Shown here: one piece after another, positions 29,955-38,984 of the stretch | Layout of the letters: every line of letters starts with the position of its first letter | How positions within the stretch are numbered: position 1 is the first letter of the stretch | Assembly: GCA_012964825.1 (NCBI GenBank) | Contig: DTTI01000037.1 | Location: 1-64,000 of the forward strand | Length of the DNA: 64,000 nt | Direction of reading: 5' to 3' | DNA from: Candidatus Neomarinimicrobiota bacterium | Lineage (GTDB): Bacteria > Fidelibacterota > Marinisomatia > Marinisomatales > S15-B10 | Made by a program: the position numbers and the translations under genes | The notes under the pieces: model-generated | What the model was told of the DNA's origin: nothing | The model's database searches: none | The model's input: the letters and a program-made list of their open reading frames with translations, nothing else

Positions 29955-30526
29955 TACTCGGCTAACTCCTCTGTATGTAATCTGTTGAATTCAGCCATGG
30001 TCTTTTCCAAACCTCTGGTCAAAATAGATTCCACTGCATCGGCACCTCGGATCATCATTTCTTCAGCCAAGGATTGATTTTCCTTCCGGAATGGTTTTAG
30101 CACATAATCTTCTGCCGGTCGCATCTGCTCCTCCGTGCCGATACCCATGCGAATCCGCGGGAAGTCGGTGCTACCCAGTTGGTAGATGATCGATTCCAGA
30201 CCGCGGTGACATCCGTCGCCACCGGCAGGCCGAACCCGCATAGTACCCAGTGAAAGGTCTACATCATCCACGATGATGTGCAGATCTGCCAGATCAATCT
30301 GCCAATGGGCCTGAACTTTCTTCACTGAAATACCACTTCTGTTCATACCCGATGTCGGTTTAACCCAGACAAGATCATCAGATCCAGCATAAACGTAGTT
30401 ATCGTTTCCTGGTCGAAAAACGAGATTTCGGCGGCGAACAAGCTCATCCACTACCCAAAACCCAAAGTTGTGTTTTGTTCCGGCATAGTGAGCTTCCACA
30501 TTGCCTAAACCGATAAACGCAATCAC
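29954..30526 (-). CDS. pth: Peptidyl-tRNA hydrolase
   Basis: 190 residues. Motifs [24 protein letters not shown] (active-site His), [37 protein letters not shown] and FPRIRMGIG are all present. It releases tRNA from stalled peptidyl-tRNAs. First glycine motif reads G-L-G-N-V instead of the usual G-L-G-N-P. Overlaps rplY by four bases, as in many genomes where rplY (ctc) and pth are paired. Confidence 0.97.
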   Translation of the reverse strand: MIAFIGLGNVEAHYAGTKHNFGFWVVDELVRRRNLVFRPGNDNYVYAGSDDLVWVKPTSGMNRSGISVKKVQAHWQIDLADLHIIVDDVDLSLGTMRVRPAGGDGCHRGLESIIYQLGSTDFPRIRMGIGTEEQMRPAEDYVLKPFRKENQSLAEEMMIRGADAVESILTRGLEKTMAEFNRLHTEELAE

Positions 30527-31233
30527 TTTGAAGCACCTTCCTCCTTCTCGCTATCACCGGATGGTTTTTCAGCACCTTCGCCCTCACCTTTTTCCGCGGG
30601 TATTTCTTCACCTTCGACACCTTCACCTTCCTCACCTTCCTCACCTTCAAGTTCTTCCTCTTCAAGCTCAGGCTCTTCAATAATCTCTTCTTTCGGAGCT
30701 TGGACGGAAACCACCGTAATGTCAGGATTGGTCAAGATTTCTCCATCTTCGATAGAAAGATCATAAACATGGACACTGTCACCGACTTCCATTTCTTCCA
30801 CATCTAGATGTACAGCCTCGGGCACTTTTGTGGCGGGACAACTAATCTCCAGTTCTGTAATATTCTGCGTCATTATGCCACCGGTCTTAACACCAGCTGC
30901 TTCGCCGTCCAAGACCACCGGTATTGAGAGCGTGATCGTATCCTTAAGGCTCACACCAAAAAGATCCACGTGAACAATCTCTTCAGTGACAGGGTGGTAT
31001 TGAATTTCCTTAAAAATTACGTGAAGTTTTTCTTCACCCACAGTTACGGCATAGACCCGAGACATGGATTGAAGTGCATCGTGGAGGTGGCGCCTGTCTA
31101 TGACAAACGGGACTGCATCATGCGTAGCCGAGTAAAATATACCGGGTATCTTACCTTTATCTCTCATCTGTTTCGCAGTCTGATTTCCCAGTTCTGTCCG
31201 CTTATCAAGTTCAAGTTTGAACTCTTGAGCCAT
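30523..31233 (-). CDS. rplY: 50S ribosomal protein L25/Ctc
   Basis: 236 residues: N-terminal L25 domain (ELGNQTAKQMRDKGKIPGIFYSATHD), the TL5/Ctc C-terminal beta domain (LSIPVVLDGEAAGVKTGGIMTQN), and a long acidic tail after residue ~190 made of Glu/Gly runs. The long tail is typical for this CTC branch; low-complexity DNA there may be prone to length change. Binds 5S rRNA. Confidence 0.95.
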   Translation of the reverse strand: MAQEFKLELDKRTELGNQTAKQMRDKGKIPGIFYSATHDAVPFVIDRRHLHDALQSMSRVYAVTVGEEKLHVIFKEIQYHPVTEEIVHVDLFGVSLKDTITLSIPVVLDGEAAGVKTGGIMTQNITELEISCPATKVPEAVHLDVEEMEVGDSVHVYDLSIEDGEILTNPDITVVSVQAPKEEIIEEPELEEEELEGEEGEEGEGVEGEEIPAEKGEGEGAEKPSGDSEKEEGASK

Positions 31234-31245
31234 AACTACCTCCGG

Positions 31246-32178
31246 TTAAACGTTGAAAAGTGCACTGACAGACTCACCGCTATGGATATTGGCGATAGCG
31301 TTCGCAAACAGAGAAGCAACCGATATTACTTCCAGTTTATCGAATCGCCGGTCATCATCCAATTTTGCGGTGTCAGTCACAATGACTTTCTTGATAGATG
31401 AATCCATAAATCTTTGGGGAGCCTCGCCGGAAAAAAGCCCATGGGTGGCCAAGGCAAAGACCGAAGTGGCCCCATTTGCAATAGCCGCTTCAGCTGAATT
31501 AATCATGCTACCGCCAGTATCGATCATGTCATCCATAACAAAAACTTCTTTGTCTTTCATATCTCCAATCAGGTGTACCACTTCCGCATGGTTCGGTGAA
31601 GTGCGTCGTTTGTCAACGAGACCGAAACCGACTCCTAGGCGCTTAGCATAAGCCTGTGCCATGGGTGCCCGTCCCACATCTGGCGCCAAAATGACCGTCT
31701 TATCGGGATGAAGGTCAAACTCACGCAATCTTTTAAAAACAAGCTGCCGGGCATAAAGGTGATCGAACGGGATATGAGTAAACCCCTGAATTTGCGGTGA
31801 ATGAAGATCCATGGTGAGCACACGTCCCGCTCCGACACTGGATAACATATCCATAATCACACGGGCTGAGATTGGGACTCTCGGTTGATCCTTTCTGTCT
31901 TGGCGGGCATAGCCATAGTAAGGGATTACAGCCGTTACACGGTCCGCTGAAGCTCGAACAGCTGCATCGATCATAAAAACGAGTTCAAGGATATTCTCCG
32001 CCGGTGGTTGAGTCGATTGAACAACGAAAACATCCTGTCCTCGAATGTTCTCTTCATACTTCACCCACAGTTCTCCGTCAGCAAACTGACGGAAACTTAT
32101 CTTGCCCATCTCGATACCGAGATGTTTCACTATTTCCGCTGTCAGTGGTTTGTTTGATCTTCCACTAAAGACTTTCAT
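31246..32178 (-). CDS. prs: Ribose-phosphate pyrophosphokinase
   Basis: 310 residues. It makes PRPP from ribose 5-phosphate and ATP. Motifs: FSGRSNKPLTAEIVKHLG start, RQDRKDQPRVPISAR, DLHSPQIQGF (ATP site), PPi loop DVGRAPMAQAYAKRLG and PRPP loop VFVMDDMIDTGGSM. GGAGATATA precedes the ATG. It lies just downstream of the two tRNA genes and upstream of rplY. Confidence 0.97.
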   Translation of the reverse strand: MKVFSGRSNKPLTAEIVKHLGIEMGKISFRQFADGELWVKYEENIRGQDVFVVQSTQPPAENILELVFMIDAAVRASADRVTAVIPYYGYARQDRKDQPRVPISARVIMDMLSSVGAGRVLTMDLHSPQIQGFTHIPFDHLYARQLVFKRLREFDLHPDKTVILAPDVGRAPMAQAYAKRLGVGFGLVDKRRTSPNHAEVVHLIGDMKDKEVFVMDDMIDTGGSMINSAEAAIANGATSVFALATHGLFSGEAPQRFMDSSIKKVIVTDTAKLDDDRRFDKLEVISVASLFANAIANIHSGESVSALFNV

Positions 32179-32198
32179 TATATCTCCTCATCTCACTG

Positions 32199-32269
32199 TT
32201 GCCGGGCTTGGATTCGAACCAAGATTAACGGCTCCAAAGGCCGCGGTCCTGCCGTTGGACGACCCGGCA
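32199..32269 (-). tRNA. tRNA-Gln (UUG)
   Basis: On the minus strand a full cloverleaf can be drawn: acceptor TGCCGGG/CCCGGCA, D-stem GTCC/GGAC, anticodon stem GCGGC/GCCGT with loop CTTTGGA (anticodon TTG), and T-arm CTTGG TTCGAAT CCAAG. The discriminator is A. CCA is not encoded. It lies between tRNA-Asn and prs. Confidence 0.95.
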
Positions 32270-32334
32270 AAACTATTACAGGCACGTCCGGGAAACTTAC
32301 TCGATTCGCGGACCGCGCCACATCTGAAATGTGG

Positions 32335-32407
32335 CTGGGATGGCAGGATTCGAACCTGCATCGTCCCGGTTAACAGCCGGGCGTCATGCCAGTTAGACCA
32401 CATCCCA
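32335..32407 (-). tRNA. tRNA-Asn (GUU)
   Basis: On the minus strand: acceptor TGGGATG/CATCCCA, anticodon stem CCCGG/CCGGG with loop CTGTTAA (anticodon GTT), and T-arm GCAGG TTCGAAT CCTGC. The discriminator is G, followed directly by CCA in the DNA (32334-32332), unlike the neighbouring tRNA-Gln. It sits 18 bases after the end of ispE. Confidence 0.95.
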
Positions 32408-32425
32408 AAAAGATACGGGGCAAAG

Positions 32426-33274
32426 TCAGCGTGTAACGGGATGGGTAATGAAGGTTTGGAAGGAAGAGAACTGTTTCAGGGCTTTTTCAGCAACATCGTT
32501 GTCCTCAAAGATTCCAAACACAGTCGAGCCGCTACCCGACAGACTGGCAAATCCCGCCCCGGCGTCTAAAAGCCGTTTCTTCAGGTCACCAATCTCTGGA
32601 TATGTTCGAAATACCAGAGATTCAAAATCGTTCTCAAAAAACTTCCCCAGAGATTCCCACGATGAGTGTTCTTCTATGAGGGCCGCGAAATTACCAGCTT
32701 CAAATCTGCCGGACAAGGAGTTTTTGACTTTTCCATAGGCCCAGGCCGTCGATATCTCCACTGATGGACAAACCAAAAGTATCGACTCCATTGTCGGGAG
32801 TGAGACAGGTGTCAACCGGTCACCGATACCTTCTGCCAGCTGTGTTCCCCTTTTCAAAAAGAAAGGGACATCGGCACCCAATGTTACAGCCATCTCTTTA
32901 ATAAGGCCATCGCTAAGCTCCAACCCAAAAAGATCATTCACTCCGGTCAGAACGGTGGCGGCGTTGCTTGACCCTCCGCCTAATCCTCCCGCTACGGGAA
33001 TCCGTTTTTCGAGATGAATGGAGACGCCGTCAAGTCCGGGGACAGCTTTTTTCAATGAATTATAAGCTTTTACGCAAAGATTTGTATGGTTGGTAGGAAG
33101 CGCCAGTCCTGAACAGGTGAGCGTGCAACCTTCGGAGGTTTCATCAAGAATAATTTCGTCGGCCAATGAAATTTCCTGGAAAATGGTCACGATGGTGTGG
33201 TAGCCGTCGTCCCGCCGGTCCGTGATTTTCAGACCGATGTTTACTTTGGCTCGAGAAGAAAGAGTGATAGGAAT
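32426..33274 (-). CDS. ispE: 4-diphosphocytidyl-2-C-methyl-D-erythritol kinase, ATT start
   Basis: IspE phosphorylates CDP-ME in the MEP isoprenoid pathway. The GHMP-kinase motif VAGGLGGGSSNAATVL is present. The first standard start codon (GTG 33190) would remove the conserved N-terminus. The frame is open back to a TAA at 33278-33280, and the added residues (SSRAKVNIGLKITDRRDDGYH) match the IspE N-terminus with its K-V-N-x-G-L-K motif. The best start is ATT 33274, preceded by GAGGT with five bases between. This gives 282 residues, the normal length. It follows ispF by nine bases. CDP-ME kinase activity is inferred from family. Confidence 0.93.
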   Translation of the reverse strand: MPITLSSRAKVNIGLKITDRRDDGYHTIVTIFQEISLADEIILDETSEGCTLTCSGLALPTNHTNLCVKAYNSLKKAVPGLDGVSIHLEKRIPVAGGLGGGSSNAATVLTGVNDLFGLELSDGLIKEMAVTLGADVPFFLKRGTQLAEGIGDRLTPVSLPTMESILLVCPSVEISTAWAYGKVKNSLSGRFEAGNFAALIEEHSSWESLGKFFENDFESLVFRTYPEIGDLKKRLLDAGAGFASLSGSGSTVFGIFEDNDVAEKALKQFSSFQTFITHPVTR

Positions 33275-33282
33275 CTTTTACC

Positions 33283-33765
33283 TCAGCCGTCCGGTCGCCT
33301 GAGTGTAACGATTGCGATAGCGCCAATCCCTTCGCCGATACCGGTGAATCCCAGACCGTCTGAGGTGGTAGCCTTCACCGATACAGACTGAGTGTCAAGA
33401 CTCATCTCTGAAGCAAGCGTCTGCCGCATGGACTGGAGATATTTTCTCAGCCGGGGAGACTCAAGAACGACGGTTCCGTCCACGTTTCCAATCACAAATC
33501 CTGCTTCGCTCACCAGTTCTACAGCGTGTGAAAGAAAGGTGAGGCTCGATACCCCTTTCCACCTATCATCGCTACTGGGGAAGTAGGTACCGATATCACC
33601 CAAAGCATTGGCGCCCAGGAGCGCATCCACAATAGCATGTGTCAAAACATCCCCATCGGAGTGACCAACGGAACCCTTGTCAGACGGAATTGTGACGCCA
33701 CCGATAATCAGGGTCTCGCCCGCTGAAAGCCGATGAACGTCATAGCCGATTCCTGTCCTAACCAT
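33283..33765 (-). CDS. ispF: 2-C-methyl-D-erythritol 2,4-cyclodiphosphate synthase
   Basis: The start at ATG 33765 gives the usual N-terminus MVRTGIGYDVHRL with the metal-binding D-x-H. IGGVTIPSDKGSVGHSDGDVLTHAIVDALLGA and GDIGTYFPSSD carry the catalytic pattern. ~160 residues, normal. It overlaps the ispD stop by eight bases and precedes ispE. The next MEP step after IspE. Confidence 0.96.
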   Translation of the reverse strand: MVRTGIGYDVHRLSAGETLIIGGVTIPSDKGSVGHSDGDVLTHAIVDALLGANALGDIGTYFPSSDDRWKGVSSLTFLSHAVELVSEAGFVIGNVDGTVVLESPRLRKYLQSMRQTLASEMSLDTQSVSVKATTSDGLGFTGIGEGIGAIAIVTLRRPDG

Positions 33766-34456
33766 ATTGACCCATAGAGAGAATAGCCTCAGCAAGGGTA
33801 AGATCGTTCTTGGTGGTGATCTTTATATTAAAAGAGCTTCCCTCCACAATGGCAATTCGGCCTCCTACAGTTTCCACCAGTTGCGCTTCATCGGTTCCCA
33901 CAATGCCCAGCGCCAGAGCGTGTTCAAAAGCCTTGTCCAGGATGCCCACAGCAAATGTCTGGGGCGTCTGGGCCTGCCAAACTGTGGAGCGATCCATGGT
34001 TCTGTTGATGATATCGTTGTCAGAAGTCTTCAGCGTATCTGTGGCAGGGATCGCAACAATCGCGCCGTCGTAAGTGTCCGTAAGTTCTACAGTTTTCTCG
34101 ATCCATTCAGTCTGGAGAAAAGGACGGACGGCGTCATGAATTATCACAACTTCCACCCTCTCTCTAATTTGAGAAAAAGCGTTGTAGACACTTTCCTGTC
34201 TCTGCTCGCCCCCAGGAATTACGTGCACGTTGTGACCATCACTACATTTTCTCAAAAGCTGATTACATTTTTCCACGTTGGAGGCAGGGACTGTCACTAC
34301 GGTTTCATCAATGATGGGTGATTCAAGAAATATTATCGCAGACCTTAGGAAAAGGGGCTCGCCGCCCAGCTCAGCGAATTGTTTCTTTGAATTATCACTC
34401 TCAGAAATGAATCGTTTCCCTTCGCCTGCGGCGGCTATGATTGCCCCAACCCGCAA
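33758..34456 (-). CDS. ispD: 2-C-methyl-D-erythritol 4-phosphate cytidylyltransferase
   Basis: 232 residues, start TTG 34456 (no ATG fits). IIAAAGEGKRF is the CTP-binding Gly-rich loop, IIHDAVRPFL the metal site and PATDTLK the MEP pocket. It follows queA with a short gap and overlaps ispF. The ispD-ispF-ispE order puts three MEP-pathway genes together. Confidence 0.95.
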   Translation of the reverse strand: MRVGAIIAAAGEGKRFISESDNSKKQFAELGGEPLFLRSAIIFLESPIIDETVVTVPASNVEKCNQLLRKCSDGHNVHVIPGGEQRQESVYNAFSQIRERVEVVIIHDAVRPFLQTEWIEKTVELTDTYDGAIVAIPATDTLKTSDNDIINRTMDRSTVWQAQTPQTFAVGILDKAFEHALALGIVGTDEAQLVETVGGRIAIVEGSSFNIKITTKNDLTLAEAILSMGQYG

Positions 34457-34462
34457 AACAAA

Positions 34463-35518
34463 TCAGAGGATCAGCATGGCATCGCCATAACTGAGGAATC
34501 GGTACTGCTTTTTTAACGCTTCCTTATATGCCTTGAAAATAAATTCCCTCTCAGTAAAAGCACAAAGGAGCATGAGAAGCGTCGATTTGGGCTGGTGGAA
34601 GTTGGTGACGATGGAATCAGTCATCTTGAAATCGAAGGGGGGGTAAATGAATTTGTCCGTCCAACCTCGCTTCGGCGTCACCTGAAAACCTGAAACGACG
34701 ACAGTTTCCAATGCTCTCACTGAAGAAGTTCCGATCGAAAAGATGCGTTTCTCGCGTTCCCGTGTTTCGTTGATTGCGATAGCTGTTTCAGGCGGCACTT
34801 CGAAATATTCAGAATCCATCTGGTGGCGAGTGAGGTCTTCAACCTGCACCGGCCGAAATGTCCCGAGACCGATATGGAGGACGATGGGTGCCACACGAAC
34901 ACCTTTCGCTTTGATCTTTTTCAACAGGTCATCAGTAAAGTGAAGACCAGCGGTGGGTGCTGCCACGGCACCTCTATTTGAAGCAAAAACAGTCTGATAA
35001 CGCTCTTTATCCTTGGGCGTGTCGGCCCTTCTAATATATGGCGGCAGGGGGGCATGACCGATCCTGTCAATAATTTCATAGAAATTTTCTGAATCGTACT
35101 CGAAGCGAACCACTCGACCACCCGAGACGGTATTGTCAATGACGTCACAGTGTACCTTGTCAGTGAAGTGGAGCTTATTACCGATTCGGACTTTCCTGGC
35201 AGGCTTCACCAACACTTCCCAAAGATCATTCTCCAGTTCCCTCAAAAGAAAGACTTCTACCCTGGCGTCTGTCCTGTCTTTCACCGCGTAGAGGCGGGCG
35301 GGGAACACCTTCGTCTGGTTTACGATGACAAGATCATCCTTCTTGAGATAGTCGATGAAATTATGAAACCGTTTGTGCTCAATCCTCTGCGTTTCTCTGT
35401 GCAGCACCATAAGCTTGGAGTATTCCCGCCGGGGCCACGGTTCCTGAGCAATACGAGTTTTGGGTAAATTGTAATCAAAATCCGTTAATCTGAGTTTTAC
35501 TCGCTTTTCAAATAGCAT
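34463..35518 (-). CDS. queA: S-adenosylmethionine:tRNA ribosyltransferase-isomerase
   Basis: QueA adds the epoxycyclopentane part of queuosine to tRNA. 351 residues. Signatures: LTDFDYNLPKTRIAQEP, FHNFIDYLKKDDLVIVNQTKVFPARL, VAAPTAGLHFTDDLL, IGLGTFRPV and TNFHQPKSTLLMLLCAF. It is nine bases downstream of ruvB. Confidence 0.97.
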   Translation of the reverse strand: MLFEKRVKLRLTDFDYNLPKTRIAQEPWPRREYSKLMVLHRETQRIEHKRFHNFIDYLKKDDLVIVNQTKVFPARLYAVKDRTDARVEVFLLRELENDLWEVLVKPARKVRIGNKLHFTDKVHCDVIDNTVSGGRVVRFEYDSENFYEIIDRIGHAPLPPYIRRADTPKDKERYQTVFASNRGAVAAPTAGLHFTDDLLKKIKAKGVRVAPIVLHIGLGTFRPVQVEDLTRHQMDSEYFEVPPETAIAINETREREKRIFSIGTSSVRALETVVVSGFQVTPKRGWTDKFIYPPFDFKMTDSIVTNFHQPKSTLLMLLCAFTEREFIFKAYKEALKKQYRFLSYGDAMLIL

Positions 35519-35527
35519 TTATTTCTC

Positions 35528-36550
35528 CTAATTAAAAAGTGTCTGTTGGTTTTCCGGTTTATCGATGCCGAGATATTTGAATGCCCTTTCTTCAGCCACT
35601 CGACCACGAGCTGTCCGCTGGATGAAACCTTTCTTAATGAGAAAAGGTTCATAAACATCCTCAATCGTCTGAGAATCCTCCCCGATGGCGACACTGAGGG
35701 AATTTAGACCCACAGGCCCACCGCTAAATTTTTCCACCAGTGCCGACAGTATTGCCCGATCCATATCATCCAGGCCATGGCCGTCAATTCCCAGTTTTTC
35801 AAGAGATTTCATTGCTACCTTTTTTGTAATCTCCCCATTTTCTTTTACCTCAGCATAGTCACGGGTTCTCCGGAGAATACGATTGGCAACACGGGGTGTT
35901 CCCCGGGAACGGGATGCCAGTTCGGAAGCACCCTCTTTATCAATTTTTACTGTAAGAATTTTGGCCGAACGAAGAATTATCTGAACAAGATCTTCCACTT
36001 CATAAAAGTCCACACGCAGCACCACTCCAAACCGGTCTCGCATGGGTGAGGTGAGATTACCGAGGCGCGTGGTGGCACCGATAAGGGTAAAAGGTTCCAG
36101 ATTCAGGCGGACACTTCGAGCGCTGGGTCCCTTATCTATGAGGATATCGATGCCATAGTCTTCCATGGCAGAATAAAGATACTCTTCCACAACATTATTA
36201 ATTCTGTGAACTTCATCGATAAAAAACACGTCCCGGCCCCGGAGATTCGTAAGAAGCCCCGCCAGATCAGCGGCCCGTTCCAAAACAGGGCCCGATGTCT
36301 GTTTAAGATTCACATCCAGTTCCTTGGATATTATGTGAGCCAACGTTGTCTTCCCCAATCCCGGTGGGCCGAAAAGCAAAACATGGTCGAGTGCCTCGCC
36401 CCGCTTTCGCGATGCTTCAATATAAAGTTTTAGGTTTTCAACAACATCAGACTGGCCTACAAATTCACTGAAGGTTGTTGGCCGAAGAGTCTGGTCGGCG
36501 ACCAGATCTTCTTCCTGAGGAGCGGGGGTGGTTATATGCGGGTCAGTCAT
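35528..36550 (-). CDS. ruvB: Holliday junction branch-migration helicase RuvB
   Basis: 340 residues. AAA+ motifs: Walker [15 protein letters not shown], Walker [11 protein letters not shown], sensor 1 TLIGATTR, arginine finger region (SPMRDRFG), and the C-terminal winged helix ([28 protein letters not shown]). The N-terminal [12 protein letters not shown] is canonical. ruvA and ruvC are not in this window. Two small hairpins precede it. Confidence 0.98.
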   Translation of the reverse strand: MTDPHITTPAPQEEDLVADQTLRPTTFSEFVGQSDVVENLKLYIEASRKRGEALDHVLLFGPPGLGKTTLAHIISKELDVNLKQTSGPVLERAADLAGLLTNLRGRDVFFIDEVHRINNVVEEYLYSAMEDYGIDILIDKGPSARSVRLNLEPFTLIGATTRLGNLTSPMRDRFGVVLRVDFYEVEDLVQIILRSAKILTVKIDKEGASELASRSRGTPRVANRILRRTRDYAEVKENGEITKKVAMKSLEKLGIDGHGLDDMDRAILSALVEKFSGGPVGLNSLSVAIGEDSQTIEDVYEPFLIKKGFIQRTARGRVAEERAFKYLGIDKPENQQTLFN

Positions 36551-36567
36551 TCAGGAAAGAGACATCC

Positions 36568-36605
36568 ACGCCGAGCACCTCGGCGTCTACTGCGCCTATA
36601 CGCAG
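36568..36605 (-). other. Two adjacent hairpins between second transketolase and ruvB
   Basis: Stem 1: ACGCCGAG (36568-36575), loop CAC, CTCGGCGT (36579-36586), eight perfect pairs. Stem 2: CTGCG (36590-36594), loop CCTATA, CGCAG (36601-36605). Together with 36550-36567 they make up the 5' leader of ruvB. No T-run follows on the minus strand, so a regulatory leader or processing site is more likely than a terminator. Confidence 0.5.
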
Positions 36606-36650
36606 TCCTAAATCTAAGATGAGGTTGGAGCGATTGCAATTGAAGAGTCT

Positions 36651-38984
36651 TCAGCAGGAGGGAAATGCGCTACGCAAGCGGGACAGGCGGGCGTCTCTTT
36701 CCGAGGAGAAACGTTCAATTCCCTTCTTGAGCCAATCTGCGGAAAGGTGTGCTTCCTCCACCACCTCGTCCACACTGCCTCCAGACCGCCACCTGTTGTC
36801 CCAGTCTGAGGAGAGGGAATACTCTTTCACCACAGGATTGGCAATCCAGTTGTACATAAGGCGGAGTCCACCGTTGGTAACGATCATGGCATCGTGCATA
36901 TCCTCCTCTGACAGCACGGACTGCCGGTATTCCATCACCTGGCGCTGAAAAAGTCCCCAAGATATTGCAGCAACAATCTTCACATTTGGGCCGTCCTGAT
37001 TGAGGTCGTGGAGAATCTTCATGAGGTTCGAGGTGCAACTGGTCCCCCGGATGATGACAGTCCCCTCGTGTGGTTTATTTTCACTGTAATCCCTGATGAT
37101 GTAGGCCCCCTTTACCGCTTCCTTGTGCGATTCCATACCGAGTGCTTGCCTGTCTGGAATTTCTATGGGCGGTCTTGTGAGGTGAAGGATGATAATGGGA
37201 ACATCGGTACCCAAAGCGGCACCAAGAACAGGTGCAACCTCGTTATGCTCCCAAGGGTGGAGGTTGAGAACGTGCCCGTCAGGAAACAGCTGTGTCACGC
37301 CCGGTGAAAATATACCGAAATGAGTCCTGGCGTCTTCGGCGGTTTCCGGCCCGGAATGGCCAGCCACCCACAGAAGCCTCCCCACCTTCAGTTCAGAATC
37401 TTGAGCTACCTGACTAAAGAGGCGAATGGGACCGTACTTTAGATAAGAAAACGAGGCGTATGTGGAGCAGGCGCCTATAAAGCCGTTGAACTCTTCATAT
37501 GGTTTTTCACTGAAATTAACTGTCGCCATACCGACAAGAATACCGGCATTGGCGAATTCTGTAATGGCCTGCGGCAAGACCGTACCATCCAGATTGGTGT
37601 GACGATTGTAAAAGCCAAAGTCGGGCTGGCCATTCCACCCCTTCCCAAAACCAGAAATGTTGGTTGAATCAGCCAAATCAGCCGACGCCGCAATTACCAT
37701 AGGCCGGCCATATTTTTCTTTGACATAACAGTTGAGCCAGGAACCAAACTTGGCAAGGGCAACCCTGTTGGGGATTTTGGTTCCCGGCTCCACAAAAAGA
37801 TCATCTGGATAGGATTCGTAGTCAGTAAGAACCGAATCGTTGAAAGGGTTGGATTTTCCAACACGACATCCTTTTATCGTTTCTGGTACTGAATTCCCCA
37901 GTTCCACTAGTCGACCGGACAAGTAATCAACAAGAGCCTGGTCCCGTTCCAGAACCGACATGACCGTCTCCAGGTGACTCACAGCCTGCTCTCTCAACAT
38001 TTTTTCGTCCTCAGGTGCAGGGTTATTACTACCATCGAATTCAACATCATATTTTTCAGCGAACGGGTGTTTTGTTTCCCAGAATAGTTCCGAATGTCTT
38101 TTGTGAGGTGTGCCATGACTCTTGAAGTCGTATACACCGTAGCCCCGTCCTTTTCTATTCTTGGTCCAAATCATCTTCGGTACATTAGGCTCATCATCTT
38201 TGAAGAGACGGTGATAGGCGGAAATGATCTCCTCCCAATTTTCTCCATCCTCTGTTCCTTCAACATGCCAGCCGTACGGTTCAAACCAATCTTTTGGCGA
38301 ACCGTGAACAACGTCACTGTACGGCCGCGAATCGATGCCGTGATCATTCCAATCGATGAAGTAAACTAGATTCCCGAGACCCAAGCCGTAAGCCGATTGA
38401 CGGGCTTCATGACTGGCGCCGGTGGTAAGACCCCCCTCCCCCTCAAAGGCAAAAACTTTCACTTCGTCTGTCCCGGCTAGTTTGTGTGCCAGCGCTTCAC
38501 CGACAGCTGGAGGCGAGCCATGTCCTGAGGGGCCAGTATTAAATTTGAGGAATAGTGTTTTTCCGGCCATTTCGGCGTGGCCCGGAAGACCACCAATACG
38601 GCGCAGGGTCAGCAAATCTTCCCAGAATAGTGTTCTTTCCTCACCGCCATTCACCAAATAACAGTCGTCTTTCGTCTGACCACGCTTTATTCTAAGGGCC
38701 TGATTGAAAACAGCTAGTGTGGCATAGACTACTGGATTGGTATGCCCAGCCACGAGTAAAAACCGATCCCCAAACCGCTTCCCCGGCTCACGAATATCCC
38801 ATCGCATTGCCCCTGAAAGTAGGGTGGTAACCATGGCGAATACCTTGGAGCGGGAGCCGCCGGGATGTCCGCTCTGCCTGTAGTTGAGCATTAGATCGAT
38901 ACATTGATCTATAAGATCCTTTATCACCTCCCAGTGAACGAACTCATTCTTCAACTCATCCATCGGTTTCAATGTGTTCTTCAC
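36651..38984 (-). CDS. Divergent transketolase-like TPP enzyme
   Basis: 777 residues, about 110 more than normal transketolase. The thiamine-diphosphate fold is visible throughout: [31 protein letters not shown] (His at the transketolase position), [21 protein letters not shown], and in the second half [14 protein letters not shown], where the Glu fits the catalytic TPP-activating Glu. The metal-binding G-D-G is replaced by G-E-G ([13 protein letters not shown]). It sits in an operon directly after the normal transketolase (ATGA overlap). Its own substrate is unknown; a special sugar-phosphate or alpha-keto-acid reaction is a guess. Confidence 0.85.
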   Translation of the reverse strand: MKNTLKPMDELKNEFVHWEVIKDLIDQCIDLMLNYRQSGHPGGSRSKVFAMVTTLLSGAMRWDIREPGKRFGDRFLLVAGHTNPVVYATLAVFNQALRIKRGQTKDDCYLVNGGEERTLFWEDLLTLRRIGGLPGHAEMAGKTLFLKFNTGPSGHGSPPAVGEALAHKLAGTDEVKVFAFEGEGGLTTGASHEARQSAYGLGLGNLVYFIDWNDHGIDSRPYSDVVHGSPKDWFEPYGWHVEGTEDGENWEEIISAYHRLFKDDEPNVPKMIWTKNRKGRGYGVYDFKSHGTPHKRHSELFWETKHPFAEKYDVEFDGSNNPAPEDEKMLREQAVSHLETVMSVLERDQALVDYLSGRLVELGNSVPETIKGCRVGKSNPFNDSVLTDYESYPDDLFVEPGTKIPNRVALAKFGSWLNCYVKEKYGRPMVIAASADLADSTNISGFGKGWNGQPDFGFYNRHTNLDGTVLPQAITEFANAGILVGMATVNFSEKPYEEFNGFIGACSTYASFSYLKYGPIRLFSQVAQDSELKVGRLLWVAGHSGPETAEDARTHFGIFSPGVTQLFPDGHVLNLHPWEHNEVAPVLGAALGTDVPIIILHLTRPPIEIPDRQALGMESHKEAVKGAYIIRDYSENKPHEGTVIIRGTSCTSNLMKILHDLNQDGPNVKIVAAISWGLFQRQVMEYRQSVLSEEDMHDAMIVTNGGLRLMYNWIANPVVKEYSLSSDWDNRWRSGGSVDEVVEEAHLSADWLKKGIERFSSERDARLSRLRSAFPSC

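Noticed and set aside
30523-30720. Acidic repeat-like tail of rplY as a separate repeat element
   Set aside because: It is in frame and is the usual low-complexity acidic tail of long L25/Ctc proteins.
32270-32334. A third tRNA between tRNA-Asn and tRNA-Gln
   Set aside because: No T-arm or acceptor pairing could be drawn in this 65-base spacer.
36554-36650. A short minus-strand frame before ruvB reading LILDLGLRIGAVDAEV...
   Set aside because: It lies between close stops without a start codon and its apparent regularity comes from the two hairpins.
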